Shown: positions 43,165 through 53,778 of the stretch, one piece after another
How the letters are laid out: each line of letters begins with the position of its first letter
Numbering within the stretch: position 1 is the first letter of the stretch
Assembly (NCBI GenBank): GCA_001574975.1
Contig: KQ965782.1
Location: forward strand, 95,279-159,278
Direction of reading: 5' to 3'
DNA from: Gonapodya prolifera JEL478
Lineage: Eukaryota > Monoblepharomycota > Monoblepharidomycetes > Monoblepharidales > Gonapodyaceae
Length of the DNA stretch: 64,000 nucleotides
Position numbers and translations under genes: made by a program
Notes under the pieces: model-generated
What the model was told of the DNA's origin: nothing
The model's database searches: none
What the model saw: the letters and a program-made list of their open reading frames with translations, nothing else

Positions 43165-44150
43165 CGACCCTTCACCTGGTCGCAGAGGTGAATCGGCAGA
43201 CCATTCAGAAACGTATCCAGCGTGCTCTGGAGTGGTTGGTGGAGTGCCTTCTGCGTTTGGGCCCTGAGTTTGGGATGTCTGGTACGCCAGGGGGCAAAAA
43301 TGTCAGACACATCGAGCAAAGAATAAAACCGCTACAGCAGCGTTTGGCTCTCCAAAGTAAGACTACACAAACTATAAGTAAGAAAACATTTTTCGGTATC
43401 CCATCTACCATCTTACTTATAGTTGGATATCGTGAAGATCCAGCTCTTTTCGAGCAATGTTTACATAGTGCTGCAAATATCAGTTATCGCAATCTTCAAC
43501 GCATAGTGGTTGTTTCAGATGGTTTTGAGGATGAGGATGATCGAAGCATGTTGGAACCATTTTTAAAAGTCTTCCCTCACGGAAAGGTCATCAGGAATGA
43601 AAGCGACCAGGTTTTGAAGGAAATCCCTGCTGATCTACCTGCAAATCTACCTATAATAGTCATGCAAAAACACCGAGGGAAGAGACATGCTATGTACAGC
43701 GGTTTGCCATTTGGGCTGTTTGAAAGTGGAGTCGGGGTTCAACAGATCATGGCTACAGTTTCAGACACAATATTACATGCTGACTGTATGGACGAGCTTG
43801 CATATAGAATGTATAGTGTCAAGAATTGTGGAGCTGTGACTGGAAATGTTTGTATATACAACAATGATAGTATGATATCACTTTTATCGTCGCTGCGGTA
43901 CGAAGTCGCCTTTAATATAGAACGCGCAGCACAGAGCTTGTTTTCCAGTGTCACATGTGTCTCTGGACCGCTTGGGATGTATCGAAGTGATGTTATCTAT
44001 AGCGTTCGAGAAGAGCGGATTCGCCAAGAGTTTTTTGGACTCAAGTGTACATTTGGAGATGATCGGCATCTCACCAATGTCGTGGTGGGCACTGAGAAGG
44101 CAATGCCAATCATTTTACATTGTCTGATTCACATATCAGTCGAACGGGAA
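43110..44150 (+). pseudogene. hyaluronan/chitin-synthase-like GT2 glycosyltransferase (fossil, 3' end missing)
   Basis: One open frame. GT2 signatures: ILLIVGYREDPALFEQCLHS (nucleotide-binding start), IVVVSDGFEDEDDRSMLEPF, MQKHRGKRHAMYSGLPFGLF, ATVSDTILHADCMDELAYRM (the DxD-type position), GAVTGNVCIYNNDSMISLLS, ERAAQSLFSSVTCVSGPLGM with YRSDVI, and CTFGDDRHLTN. This is the hyaluronan synthase/chitin synthase family, which large DNA viruses of algae also carry. Its sequence runs into the 3' end of the LisH-WD40 gene at about 44,150, which marks the right edge of block 1. The catalytic QxxRW part and the last membrane segments are not present. Origin from virus or host is inferred from position only. 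Confidence 0.65.
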
Positions 44151-44166
44151 ACTGGGCAAAACCTCA

Positions 44167-45838
44167 TTACTTCCCATCCACCCATTCCCAAACTTTTATT
44201 GTGCGGTCGAAGGAACACGTCACAACTACATCTCCTTTCGCCTGTTCACCCTCCCCAGACGGAACAACGCCGACAGCCTTCACCACCCCTTCATGCCCCT
44301 GCAGCCTCGCCACCAATTTCCCGGATCGCACCTCCCACACCCCGACCTCGCCGCCTGTAGAAGCATCTCCCGTAGAAACACCATCCCCAATAGCGTACAC
44401 GTAGTCACCGTTTGGGGACCACGTGCAGCGGTACGTGCCAAATCCGTCCACAGAAACGCCGTACAATGACTTGACGGGTCCTGCAGCTCTGGCGCGGACT
44501 ATAATGAGTCGCCCAACTTTGGAGTCGGTGTGGACAAGGATATGGGTGCCAGAAGGGTGAGGCGAGAGGTCCATCGCTGTGAAAGAGACCCATATGTCGT
44601 CGCCCGAGTTTAGGTTGTATAACAGGTGGGGGAACGGGTCCGAGTCATGGAGCTCTGCGGCAGTTTCTTCGGGTGCTGGGGCTGGAGGGATGTCGGTCAA
44701 TCCGATGTAGTGAAGGTAGTGGTCGTCCCGGGTGGCGACAACAAGGGTTGGGTACGAGTGGGTGTCGGTAGGGCGCAGGAACGTGATGGCTTCGACAGCT
44801 CCGCGGAAGGTTTTGGTGTGAGCAAAAGTGTAGGTGGGATGGGGTGGTGGCGGGGCTTTGGTTTCCAAAGCGTCCAAATCTGGATCACCGGTGACAACGT
44901 CTGGAACCGTCTCTTCAGCTGCTGGTTGCGTGGACGACGGGTCGCACTTGTAGATGCGCACGGTCTTGTCATACGAGGCTGAGACGAGCCATTGTCCGTC
45001 AGGTGAAAAGCCACATCGCACAGCGTACTTGAGGTGTTCTTTCCACTGTTGAACGACATCACCAGTGCTGACGTCCACCACCGACAAAGTTCCATCCATG
45101 GCGACCGACCCCGCGAGTGTTGGAATCAGAGGGTGAAACGCGACGTTCAGAATGGGGGACGAGCTGTAACTCAGTATTGTGAGAACCCGGCCGTCGGGGA
45201 AGGAGGATATCCGCACAGTTCGGTCGGTGGAGCTGGACGCGAGGACTCGCATTGGCGCCGTAGACAATGTATCGGACGAGAATGTATCGGCTGGTAGCAG
45301 GTGGCCCGATACGAACAGGACATTTGCGTGGTGTATAGAGTCAAACGTCGAGGTGCAGGATTTGGGAAAGTACCCAGAGGGTTTTGCGTCCAGAATCAGG
45401 TCGGTTTTCCTTGTGGAGGGTTGTTTGATAATGACGAGGATTGTGTTGAACACCTGGACACATTCGCCGAATCTTCACCAGAGCTCTCTCCAGGAAAAAA
45501 CTCACTTGTCTTCCAATACATGCGTCCCCTTGTCCTTGGCTTCGTACTGCAAATGCTCCTCGATGACGGCATGGAGTGGTTTTTCGGGAAGAGACCCATA
45601 GTAGTGGTTGCGATAATCATCAAAGAGAGATGGAGCTTCGAGCTCGAATGCCTCGAGTGTCTCCTCCAGATTCAGATCGCGGAGGTACCGCAGGACGTGC
45701 GAGAACGTGAGCAGACGGAGGTCTGTCGGTTGGGAGTTATTCGACACAAAATTGAATGAATCTGCAGGAGACCATCCACATCCCTCGGGAGCAAAGTTCC
45801 AGCTTACCTGTGTTCGGCGTGCTCGTGCTGGCCGACAT
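44167..45838 (-). CDS. LisH-WD40 repeat protein
   Basis: Three exons: 45838-45808, 45761-45506, 45409-44167; 1530 nt, 509 codons, in phase. Residues about 25-60 hold a LisH motif (LTFSHVLRYLRDLNLEETLE, then AFELEA), a dimerisation module. Exon 3 carries about six to seven WD40 repeats, e.g. VLASSSTDRTVRISSFPDGR, LVSASYDKTVRIYKCD, YRCTWSPNGDYVYAIGDG and VVTCSFDRTIKVWEWVDGK, forming one beta-propeller. A Pro/Ala-rich insert lies mid-propeller (residues about 265-285). Such proteins act as scaffolds, e.g. in microtubule-motor or ubiquitin-ligase complexes; I cannot name the orthologue. The stop lies only about 15 bp from the edge of viral block 1, so the insertion spared the coding region. Confidence 0.85.
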
Positions 45839-46038
45839 TACTACGGAAGACAATGAAACGAAGGGCAATTGGCTGTGGTGAAATCACGGTCCAGCTGTGG
45901 ACTCTTATGACCCACATGACACTTGCTTTGGTCTATTCCCCCTTTTCCCGCGTGATGTTTTCTTCTTCCTCACCCTCCGCGCGCTCGGATTCCTCCACAA
46001 CTGTCGCGAAAAGGCGTACCAGGACGCCAGCTAGAACT

Positions 46039-47452
46039 ATGAAGTCCCCTTTACTGGACATAGTACCGCTTGAAATCCTCCACGCCGTCGTCCGTCTACT
46101 TCCTCCAAAGACCGTCTATGTGGTTCTTCCTCTTCTTCGCGCCGGATGCGATCTGCAGTCGGGTCGGCCGTTCCGGGATGCATCGAGGGAGAAATCGGAT
46201 TGAAATGCGAGATTCTCGCCAAAGATGCCAGGCCTAAGGTTTGGGGAGTATTAGATGCGCTGCCGGTAGAACTCAAAGTTGCGGACGAGGACGCGTCGTC
46301 CTTTGACACTGTGAGGTTTCTTCCCCGCTTCGAGTTTCTTCCCCGCTTCGAGAATGGACACTGCCTGGATCACAACGGCGCCGACCCAGTGTGGCTAGCA
46401 TGCTCGGCTTATGTTAGCGTGTCCCCGAACAATGTGGAGGTCAATTGCGGGGACGTTGAAAAGGCGATATTTGCGACGATTGGTAGGGCGAAGGCGAGGA
46501 GGCCACTTTGGAGGGACACCGCCTGAAGCTCTCTGTTCCAGTATTGCACATAGGGGACACTCTCGGGTACCGTGACGTTGAGACCGTGCGAAGCTTGCGG
46601 CGATTTGCGAACATGCAATCGCATTTGAAACGAGTTCAACTCTTTTCGATGGGACGGGCGCGCATTGGTCGACTGGAGCTTTGCAGCCAGCATGAAGCGT
46701 GAAACAACGTGACCGAGGTTGAAATCAAATGCACAGTTGGCGAGAATCTTCCTGAGGATATGGTCAAGATGAAAGAACTGAAGGAATTGCCCTCATCCTG
46801 CAAGCGTTCCCCCATCTTCGGGTACTGCTTGGCGTGTCCTTTCTTACGGAGTCTGCCTCGCACTATGTCCTGGATTGTGTACCAGTCAAGCAGCTGGCCC
46901 TACTAAAGACCTTCATTGTGGCGCCGCAACAGTGCCTTGCCCACAGAGATGTAACGACGACGATGAGGTGGCCCCAACCGTTGCTTATCGCACTTTCTGT
47001 GTTTTCAAATGTGACGAAATTTGGTACCATCATTTAGGACTCAATGTATCCGCTTCGAAACACGCCCGAACATGGAACGTCCACGCCACCACGCCTTTCC
47101 TCTGCCCAACCTCACCACACTGCACATCAGAATTGCTGATTCTGACAACAGTCAAGACTGTTCTCTGGAAGTTGTGGATCCGCTCCTGGAGTGGATCGCA
47201 AGTTTGATGAACATTGTAACCATACAACTGGGCTTCAGATTGCAGCTGCATGAAGGAAAGATTGCGGAGAACCGGGTCCTTGAAATTGCGCGTCGACTAC
47301 TGATACGTCTTACCACGCCTGGTTCTTTTCATGTGGTTCTGGAAGAAGTCGAGTGCGTGGGGTACGGTCTGTGGCACACTCAACTGGACAGGGCTGGAAC
47401 AGGCTCTAAAGGTACCTCTACGACGATATCAGGATTCACATCGCGACTCTAG
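46039..47452 (+). pseudogene. F-box/LRR-like protein relic, copy 3
   Basis: ATG at 46039 with the family's F-box start (LLDIVPLEILHAVVRLLPPK, then TVYVVLPLL). After about 46160 the reading frame changes repeatedly: MRSAVGSAVPGCIEGEIGLK (46146), RDVETVRSLRRFANMQSHLK (46570), LPNLTTLHIRIADSDN (47102) and LEWIASLMNIVTIQLGFRLQ (47183), ending near 47452. LRR-like spacing is visible in the last part. A short direct duplication (TTTCTTCCCCGCTTCGAG, twice at about 46317-46352) adds six residues. At least three frame changes. It diverges from the LisH-WD40 start at 45838 with a roughly 200-bp shared upstream region. Confidence 0.55.
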
Positions 47453-47904
47453 GAACTCGGAGAAAGAGAAGACGTCAGTATAATAATTCCGTGGAAGTAG
47501 GGGCGTCCCATAATGTGTTCTGTCCGCTGACTCCCCTTCCGGACACGAGCCAGGGGAACAAGAATCTCAACTGTTGAATCAGCCGCGGTGGGCATCCTAC
47601 GTCTAACAAACCGTATTCTAGTTGGCATTGATAGAAATGGGATAACGATGGGGAAACTTTTGTGAACTTTGTGCTGCCGGACTTGTTGCATGGACATTTT
47701 AAAGCAAATAAACACACTACGGCAAACCCTGTAATCCATTTAACTGATAACACGGTCCGTTTTCTTCGGTTTAAATGGTTCACACACCTCAGTGCATGAT
47801 AACTTCGTGCACATTGCATATCCTGTGGATCAAAACTCGGTTTGGATATTTTATCCATGGGCAAAAATCAAACTATACATTAATTCATTACTCCCACATC
47901 GACC

Positions 47905-50900
47905 TTAGACGTCCTCGCCCCACCCAATATGTCTCTTCACTACCTGCTTTCCTCCCCGGACACCACCTCCATCACCTCCTCCACCCCGCCCCCTTTCACC
48001 TTCCACCACACTTTTAGACCCAGCCGCGCCTTTCAACAGCTCGCCCAACTGTCCGCCTTCCCCAACCACCCGACTGCCAGACCCGACTTTTACAGCCGGG
48101 CCCAACATTCCCCCCGCGACGCCGACCGACCCCCTGCGTAGGGCCGACTTGACTGGTCCCAACCGCGGTGGCGCTCTCGGGTCCACTCCAACAAAGTCTG
48201 GACCAAACCCAACACCCATACCGGAACTGGGCCGTCCTCTCCCTACAGTACCTTCTGCTACCTCTGAGCCCTCACCCGACGCAACCACGACAGCACCAAT
48301 GGATACTCGCCGTCCAGGCCGCGCAGGCAAGCTCAACAGCTCATCCCCATCGCCTTCCTCCGCGGATTCCTCCCGCGCCACTGCGCTCGGCCGCCGGGGC
48401 GGTGTTGCAGGACGCACGCGTACACCTGGTGCCTCCGCTGCATCTGCTTCCTCGTCATCGAGAACAGCGCCACGGACAGCTTTCCACATCGTGCGTGCCT
48501 TGGTGGGAGGCATGGCGCGGCGAGGGGCTGTGCCGCTGTCACCGTCACCAGTGGGAGAAGTAGGTGCGGGGGACGGAACATTCCCATCCTCGTCCAACAA
48601 TGCTGCGGACTTGCGAATCGCGCCAGCACCACTGGCACCACGGACCATCCCGCCCGCTTGATTTTCCTTCTCCTTCTCCTTCTCCTTCTCCCCTCCCGGC
48701 TCTTCCTTCCCACCCTCTCCCTTGACTCCACTCATACCACCTCCTACACCAGGATGCACGCTAGACGTATTATCCTCCCCGAGCTCATCCAGCCTCACAT
48801 CACCCACACCGCCTCTCGCAATGACGTCACGCACGTTTTCGAGGTGCCGCTCGGCACGAAGGGTGATGTGGTTGCGCGGGCCTAGTTCGCGGCGGTAGGT
48901 GTCGATGGTGCGCGTAAGAATTGGAAGAGCGTCGTTAAGCATGGCGAGGTGAATCGAGGGGGGCAGCTTTGGGTGGTGCGGTGGGTGGTGATGGTGCGAG
49001 AGATGGTGCGAGAGATGGGAGGATGTGTCAACAAATGCGTTCGAAAGCCACACCAATGCACTGACACGCACCTCTTCAGCGCCCCGCCCTTCCATCCCCG
49101 CAATTTTGGCCTCCCTGACCGTACTCCTACTCCTCTTCTTCCACTTCCTGAGCCCTCTCACAAGCTTCAACACGCCTTCATTCCATCCTCCTCCCCCTGC
49201 TGCTCCTGCTCCTGCATCCTCCTCGTGCCCTTGCACCTGCTCACGCTCGTGTTCCCCACGCGTCCGCCCACCTAGGGGAACGCCGTCCGCACCAGGATCA
49301 GACCCTCCGTCGGACGTGGCCTGCGCGAGGTGACGCATTGTGAGCGCCGCGGCGGCGACGGCGGAGAAAGACGTGAGACGGCCTCGAGGGAGTGAGGGGC
49401 GACCGGATTGTTGGGTTTCCTGGGGTGGGGGAATGAACGTTGGCGGATGTGTTAGACATCACGTGAAAGCGAAACTTCCATGTACACGTCGATTTCGTAA
49501 ATCGCCTGTCCCACAACCACTCGAACCCTCTCCCGTCTTGATCCAAAACCCGAACATTTCTTTGGTCCACGTCCCATTCCCAACGACGAAATCACCACAT
49601 CGTTCTGTCCAGCCCTCCCTCTCTCACCACCGCTACGGGTTCCCCTCATTCTCCCCCTTAACACTTCTCGCCCCCACCCCCACACAAAACCCACCTCATA
49701 CCCCAACACCCTCGCCCCCTCGGCCCCCACCAGTTCCGCGACAGCCTGCGGGGGCGGAAACGTGGGCACGAGCGGAATTGCGCGCTCCTTATCCTTCTTC
49801 CCCTCCGCGTCGCGTCCTCGCTCGTCTCCCTCCCCACCGACCTCTGCCATTCCGTCCTCCCCGCCCACTCCGCCCACTCCGCCCACACCCGCACCCCCAT
49901 CACCCCCCGCCTCAGAGTCGGGCCCGTCGGGCGGGGGCGAGGCGGACGGGAAGAACGAGCTGCGCCGCTTTTGTTCCACAACTGCAGGCGGTAAAGTCCC
50001 GTCGGCCTCTCCATCGTCCTCGTCTCCACTCGCGCCACCACCCGCTGCACTTCCCAACCCACCACCACCGCCACCGCTGCCGCTTGCGCCGCCCTTGACG
50101 ACACCCAACGCGGCCTCCACGACGGGGATCCCGACAAGCTCCAGCTGCGCCTCGACCCACGTGTCCACACGGGCCTTGCGCGGGGCCGACGCCGAGCCCG
50201 ATTGGGGGTCGGCCAGCGCGCGACGCGTGCGTTGGCCGGACGCTTCGTCGTCGTCGGCGTGCGGGTGGGGAGCGGGGGCGGAGAGCGACGCCGAGGACGC
50301 CGACCGTGACGGCGCCGGTGCCGGCGGTCCCACCCCGTTCCCGCGCGTGACGTCGGCAAGTCTTTGCAGCGCGTCGTCGTGGGCCTTGATCGCCGCGCGT
50401 GTGAGGGTCGTGGTTGTGGTTTGCGGCTGGGGGGAGAGGGCGAGGACGGCGGCGGGCGTGTGGTGCGGGACGGCGTGCAGGGCCATGGAGGAACCGAGCG
50501 GGCGGCTATTGAGTGCCATTGAAGACCCCAGCGGGCGGGGGGATTGGGCCATGGATGACACCACCGGGCGGGCGTTTAAAGCCATTGAAGACCCCACCGG
50601 GCGGGTGTTGAGCGCCATGGAGGAGCCGAGCGGGCGTGCGTTGAGGGCCATCGTCGACCCGCCCGGCCGCGCATTCAGCGCATTCAGCGCCACACTCGAC
50701 CCTCCCTTGCCGCGTCCGCCCACCAACCCGCCCCCCCACCCCAACCCCGCGGTCGATCCCATCCCTATCCCCGAATTGGACCCCAGTGCGGCGCGGGCCG
50801 GGTTTGAGAGCGCGAGTTGGGACGCGTGGAGAGCAAGGGAGGCTCCGAGTGCCGGTGGAGGTGGGAGTGTAAGCGCGTGGGCTAGGGCGAGGGTTGTTGT

Positions 50901-52304
50901 GGATGTGTGTAGGGGAGCAGGACCAGGGTTGGAGGAGGGGAAGGGGTTGGAGGCGGGAAAGGGAAGGACAGAAGAAGACGACAGTGCGAGCGAGGATGCC
51001 GCCATGCCCATGTGTGTGCGTGATGTCGTCTGCGTCAGGCCTCCCGCCCCGCCGCCACCACCTCCAGCTCCTGGATCACCGCCTGCAGCGAGACCGAGCG
51101 ACGACGCAGCCACCTGCGACCGCGATGCCGCCAATCCACCCGCCCCTGCAGCGATCCCAAGCGACGACGCCCCCAATCCACCCACTCCACCCCCACTCGC
51201 ACCCGCCTGTGTCCCAAGTGCGAGTGCCGTACTCCCCCCGGCCGTACTCCCCTGGAACGACGCCCCATTCCCATTCCCAGTGAGGGCCGACCCGACGGCG
51301 GAGCTCGCCCACGAAGGGATGGGGTGTCCCGACGCGGCTGCGAGGGCCAGGAGGGATTTGGCGACGCGGGAGCCGGCGGGGTGGGAGAGTGCGAGTGGGA
51401 GCGGGATGGGGTTGGATGGTTGCGCGGGGTAGCGAGAAGGGGAGGGAGAAGGGGAGGAGAGTGTGGGGTCGGAGAAGAGGAGGGAGGGGTCGAGGCTGCG
51501 TTGTGGGCGGGATGGAGGAGGAAGAGGAGGGTCGGCATCGGGTGATGGAGAGAGGGAGTGTGAGGAGGGCAGAAGTGGTGCGTCCGGTCGGGAGTTGGCG
51601 TTGATGTTGGACATGGATGGCGACATGTACACGCCGTCTGCCGTGGTGAGACCGAGACCATTCCCACCCCCAGACGTGTACCCGTCCTCCGCCGTTCCTG
51701 TGAGACCATTCCCAACCCCACCCCCATCCTGCATGTACCCGTCCGCCCCCACCGCCGCGAAACCACTCCCACCCCCACTTCCAGTCCCACCCTGCATCTG
51801 CATCTGCATCTGCATGGGCATGGGCACGGCTACAGCCGCCGCCGCGAACGATGGCTGCACTGCTGGAGTCTGTGTCGACAGCTGCGAAGCGACAAACGAT
51901 GCCATGGTGACGGCGGCCGCGAACGAGTCCGGCAGGGCAAGACTCCTCCTCTGCGCCATCTGCGCGCGTGCGGCTGCGACGGGGCGCGGAGCCGCGACCG
52001 AGTGCGCGTGTGCGTGTGCTGCGACGTTGAGCGCGGGGAAGATGTCGGGGATGGGGGCGCGTGCGTGGATGCGCGCGACGGAGAGGATGCCCGGGTGCAG
52101 GGCGGAGAGGGCGTGTGGCGGGGTGGGTATGTGCGCGGGCGGGTCGAGTGGGGCGGCGACTGAGGCGTGGGAGTGGGAGTGCGAGTGTGAGGGCGAGTGG
52201 GAGTGGGTGGGAGTGTGCGTGCGCAGAGACTGCTGCGTGGGCTGCCGCCGACCGTCCCATTGGTTGCGCGTCTGCCGTGCGTCGTCCGCGTCGTCGTCGT
52301 CCAT
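47905..52304 (-). CDS. large low-complexity protein with short helical (TPR-like) segment
   Basis: Two exons: 52304 to about 49476 (or 49488) and 49419-47905; both donor choices keep phase, giving about 1447 codons. ATG at 52304 (acidic start MDDDDADDARQTRNQWDGRR). Exon 1 is almost wholly low complexity: His/Ser repeats, QMQMQMQ, Gly/Ala/Ser runs, a six-copy 11-residue repeat of NARPLGSSMAL type and Pro-rich tracts. Its last 120 residues (RTRRALADPQSGSASAPRKA, IPLVPTFPPPQAVAELVGAE) look folded. Exon 2 contains NEGVLKLVRGLRKWKKRSRS and ALPILTRTIDTYRRELGPRN with HITLRAERHLENV, which resembles a tetratricopeptide pair of the kinesin-light-chain type, followed by KEKEKEKEN and basic tails. Not recognised. 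The strong GC bias opens long antisense frames on the plus strand (49762-51432, 51463-52605), which I regard as shadows. Confidence 0.6.
50482..50679 (-). repeat. six-copy 33-bp coding minisatellite
   Basis: Plus-strand units start GCCATGGAGGA-, GCCATTGAAGA-, GCCATGGATGA-, GCCATTGAAGA-, GCCATGGAGGA-, GCCATCGTCGA- at 50482, 50515, 50548, 50581, 50614 and 50647, each 33 bp. On the minus strand they encode 11-residue units of the type NARPLGSSMAL. Frame is kept in all six. Units 2 and 4 are most alike, as are 1 and 5, suggesting duplication of pairs. Confidence 0.85.
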
Positions 52305-53268
52305 CTCTGCGCTCTCTCGCTCTCTGCTGTCTCTGCCTGTGTTGCCTGTCTCTCGCTCTCTCTCTCTCTACGCGCGTGTCTCCGCCTGCGCGCTCTTCAT
52401 TCGATTCATTCGCGGTCTTGTCTTTTGTTCTCTTGTGCCGACGCGGATCGATCCCAGGCAAGGTGTCGCGTTGCTTGGCAGGCGACCGCACAATCTTCCT
52501 GGCACACACCCGCCGATCTGCACAGGCCATTCCCCCACCACCCGACTCTTTATCCTTTCGGTGAGCGGTCAAGTGAACCGAGAAGGAATTACTTGCGTAG
52601 TATGAACGTGGTGGTGGAAACAGGTGCCATGTTTTATGATTGGACCAGAAGTGTGCAAACTCATTATCATCTCCGAAGTTGAGGATAACGCACATTTCGA
52701 AGGTAGAGCGATTAAAAGAGGCTGGTATAGCAATTGATTTGAGCTCACGAAAGGAGTTTTTTCTGTAGCAAGCCTTGTTTGGCGGAGTTACAGACACAGT
52801 CACTGACTGACCGAACGGCCAACAATTCAGCAGGAGGAACTGACGAAGTTTGCTTCTGATTTTGACCCAAACCACATCTACCCCACAGTGCCAATAATTT
52901 TTTTGTTTGTACAGACATTGCATTACTGTAAACTATAATTACCCTGACCGTCGCGTCTCCCGCTGCGGCCTACGGACTGCGACTGATTCGACGACCTTTT
53001 AGAAGGTCATATTCGCACTGAAGGCCAACCGGGCACAGGAAACGGGTGTGCATTAGACGCGTCCCTGTTCAACATCCTGCCCTTGACTCGAACCGGACGC
53101 TTGTGCCTGCAAAAGATGGCTGACCGGGAGCGCATTGCTTTTTGTGAGTGGGAGTAGGTTTCCCAAGTGGATGCGAAGTGCGAGTGCGGGGAGTAATGAA
53201 GAAATAATGACAACAGTGAGATGACGACACCCCATGCACGTTGCTGCATTCGACGTGCAAGGGGATTC
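52305..53268. other. no gene seen
   Basis: Upstream region of the low-complexity gene and downstream region of the SH3 fragment. A CT-rich tract (TCTCGCTCTCTCTCTCTC, about 52351-52370) lies 50 bp upstream of the 52304 ATG and may belong to its promoter or 5' UTR. No other feature was recognised. Confidence 0.4.
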
Positions 53269-53560
53269 TCACAGGGGAAGTAAGCCGTACTGCTCCGTAG
53301 CAATGTTAAGTCCCATACCCCACCCGTCCCTGAACACAACCTTGAGCTTGACCAGTTGTCCTCGCTGGACAATCATTTCGTTGCTTTTTGTGGTGGCAAT
53401 GTACTGTAAAAAAGAGGTTTGAACAGAGAGTTTGTATGAACGTGCCGGTGCAATAGGCTAGCAATTAGCAAAGCCCAAAGACGATCATGATGATAACTCA
53501 CGTCGTAAGCGACCTCCAAGGGGGTGCTCCCAATGGAAGCTCCAATTTTGGAGAACAGGT
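53269..53560 (-). pseudogene. SH3-domain C-terminus of a truncated membrane-receptor-type gene
   Basis: Exon end at 53502 (KIGASIGSTPLEVAYD, GTGAGT donor), intron 53501-53404, last exon 53403-53269: YIATTKSNEMIVQRGQLVKL, KVVFRDGWGMGLNIATEQ, YGLLPL and TGA. ALYDY-, DELxxxxGD-, DDGWxxGxN- and GxxP-type positions identify an SH3 domain. It is paralogous to the SH3 end of the FAS1 gene at 36.2-36.4 kb; both have xLKxVFRDGWGxGxN. In this fungal group such SH3 ends belong to single-pass membrane proteins. Nothing upstream of about 53,560 is recognisable as the rest of that gene; viral block 2 begins there. Confidence 0.6.
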
Positions 53561-53778
53561 GAACAAGGGGCCAACAAGGGCAGCGAAAGCCTCATCGGGA
53601 GCCTGCTCACGTTTAATGTGTTGTTGAAGGGGGCGACTCAAAGAGTGGTGGCTGATCGGGGAGTGGGGTAAGCTTTACGCACCTCACTTTGGACTCTCAG
53701 CTCGTTGCGCCCCGGCAATTCGGGCACGTCTTCATATCTTCTTTGTGCTCGCTCCTTTCTTGGGTGGAAATGTGATTT

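Larger units (their letters stand above)
37985..44150. mobile_element. endogenous giant-virus (Nucleocytoviricota-like) block 1
   Basis: About 6.2 kb of mostly intronless, AT-richer DNA carrying viral hallmark genes: a viral glycosyltransferase-like gene, a VLTF3-like late transcription factor, a hyaluronan/chitin-synthase-like GT2 gene and several unrecognised frames on both strands. It is flanked by host genes: a FAS1/SH3 gene cut on its 5' side to the left and the 3' end of a LisH-WD40 gene to the right. No terminal repeats were seen. The block is a fossil: several genes are fragments, with something like half a dozen or more breaks overall. Confidence 0.8.

Noticed and set aside
49762-52605. 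Plus-strand frames of 556 and 380 codons
   Set aside because: They are exact antisense of the 47905-52304 gene, are made of Pro/Ser/Ala and Arg runs complementary to its repeats, and have no domains.
53076-53100. GGTTCGAGTC-like T-loop on the minus strand, a possible tRNA
   Set aside because: Flanking bases do not form a T stem, and no acceptor or anticodon arm could be drawn.
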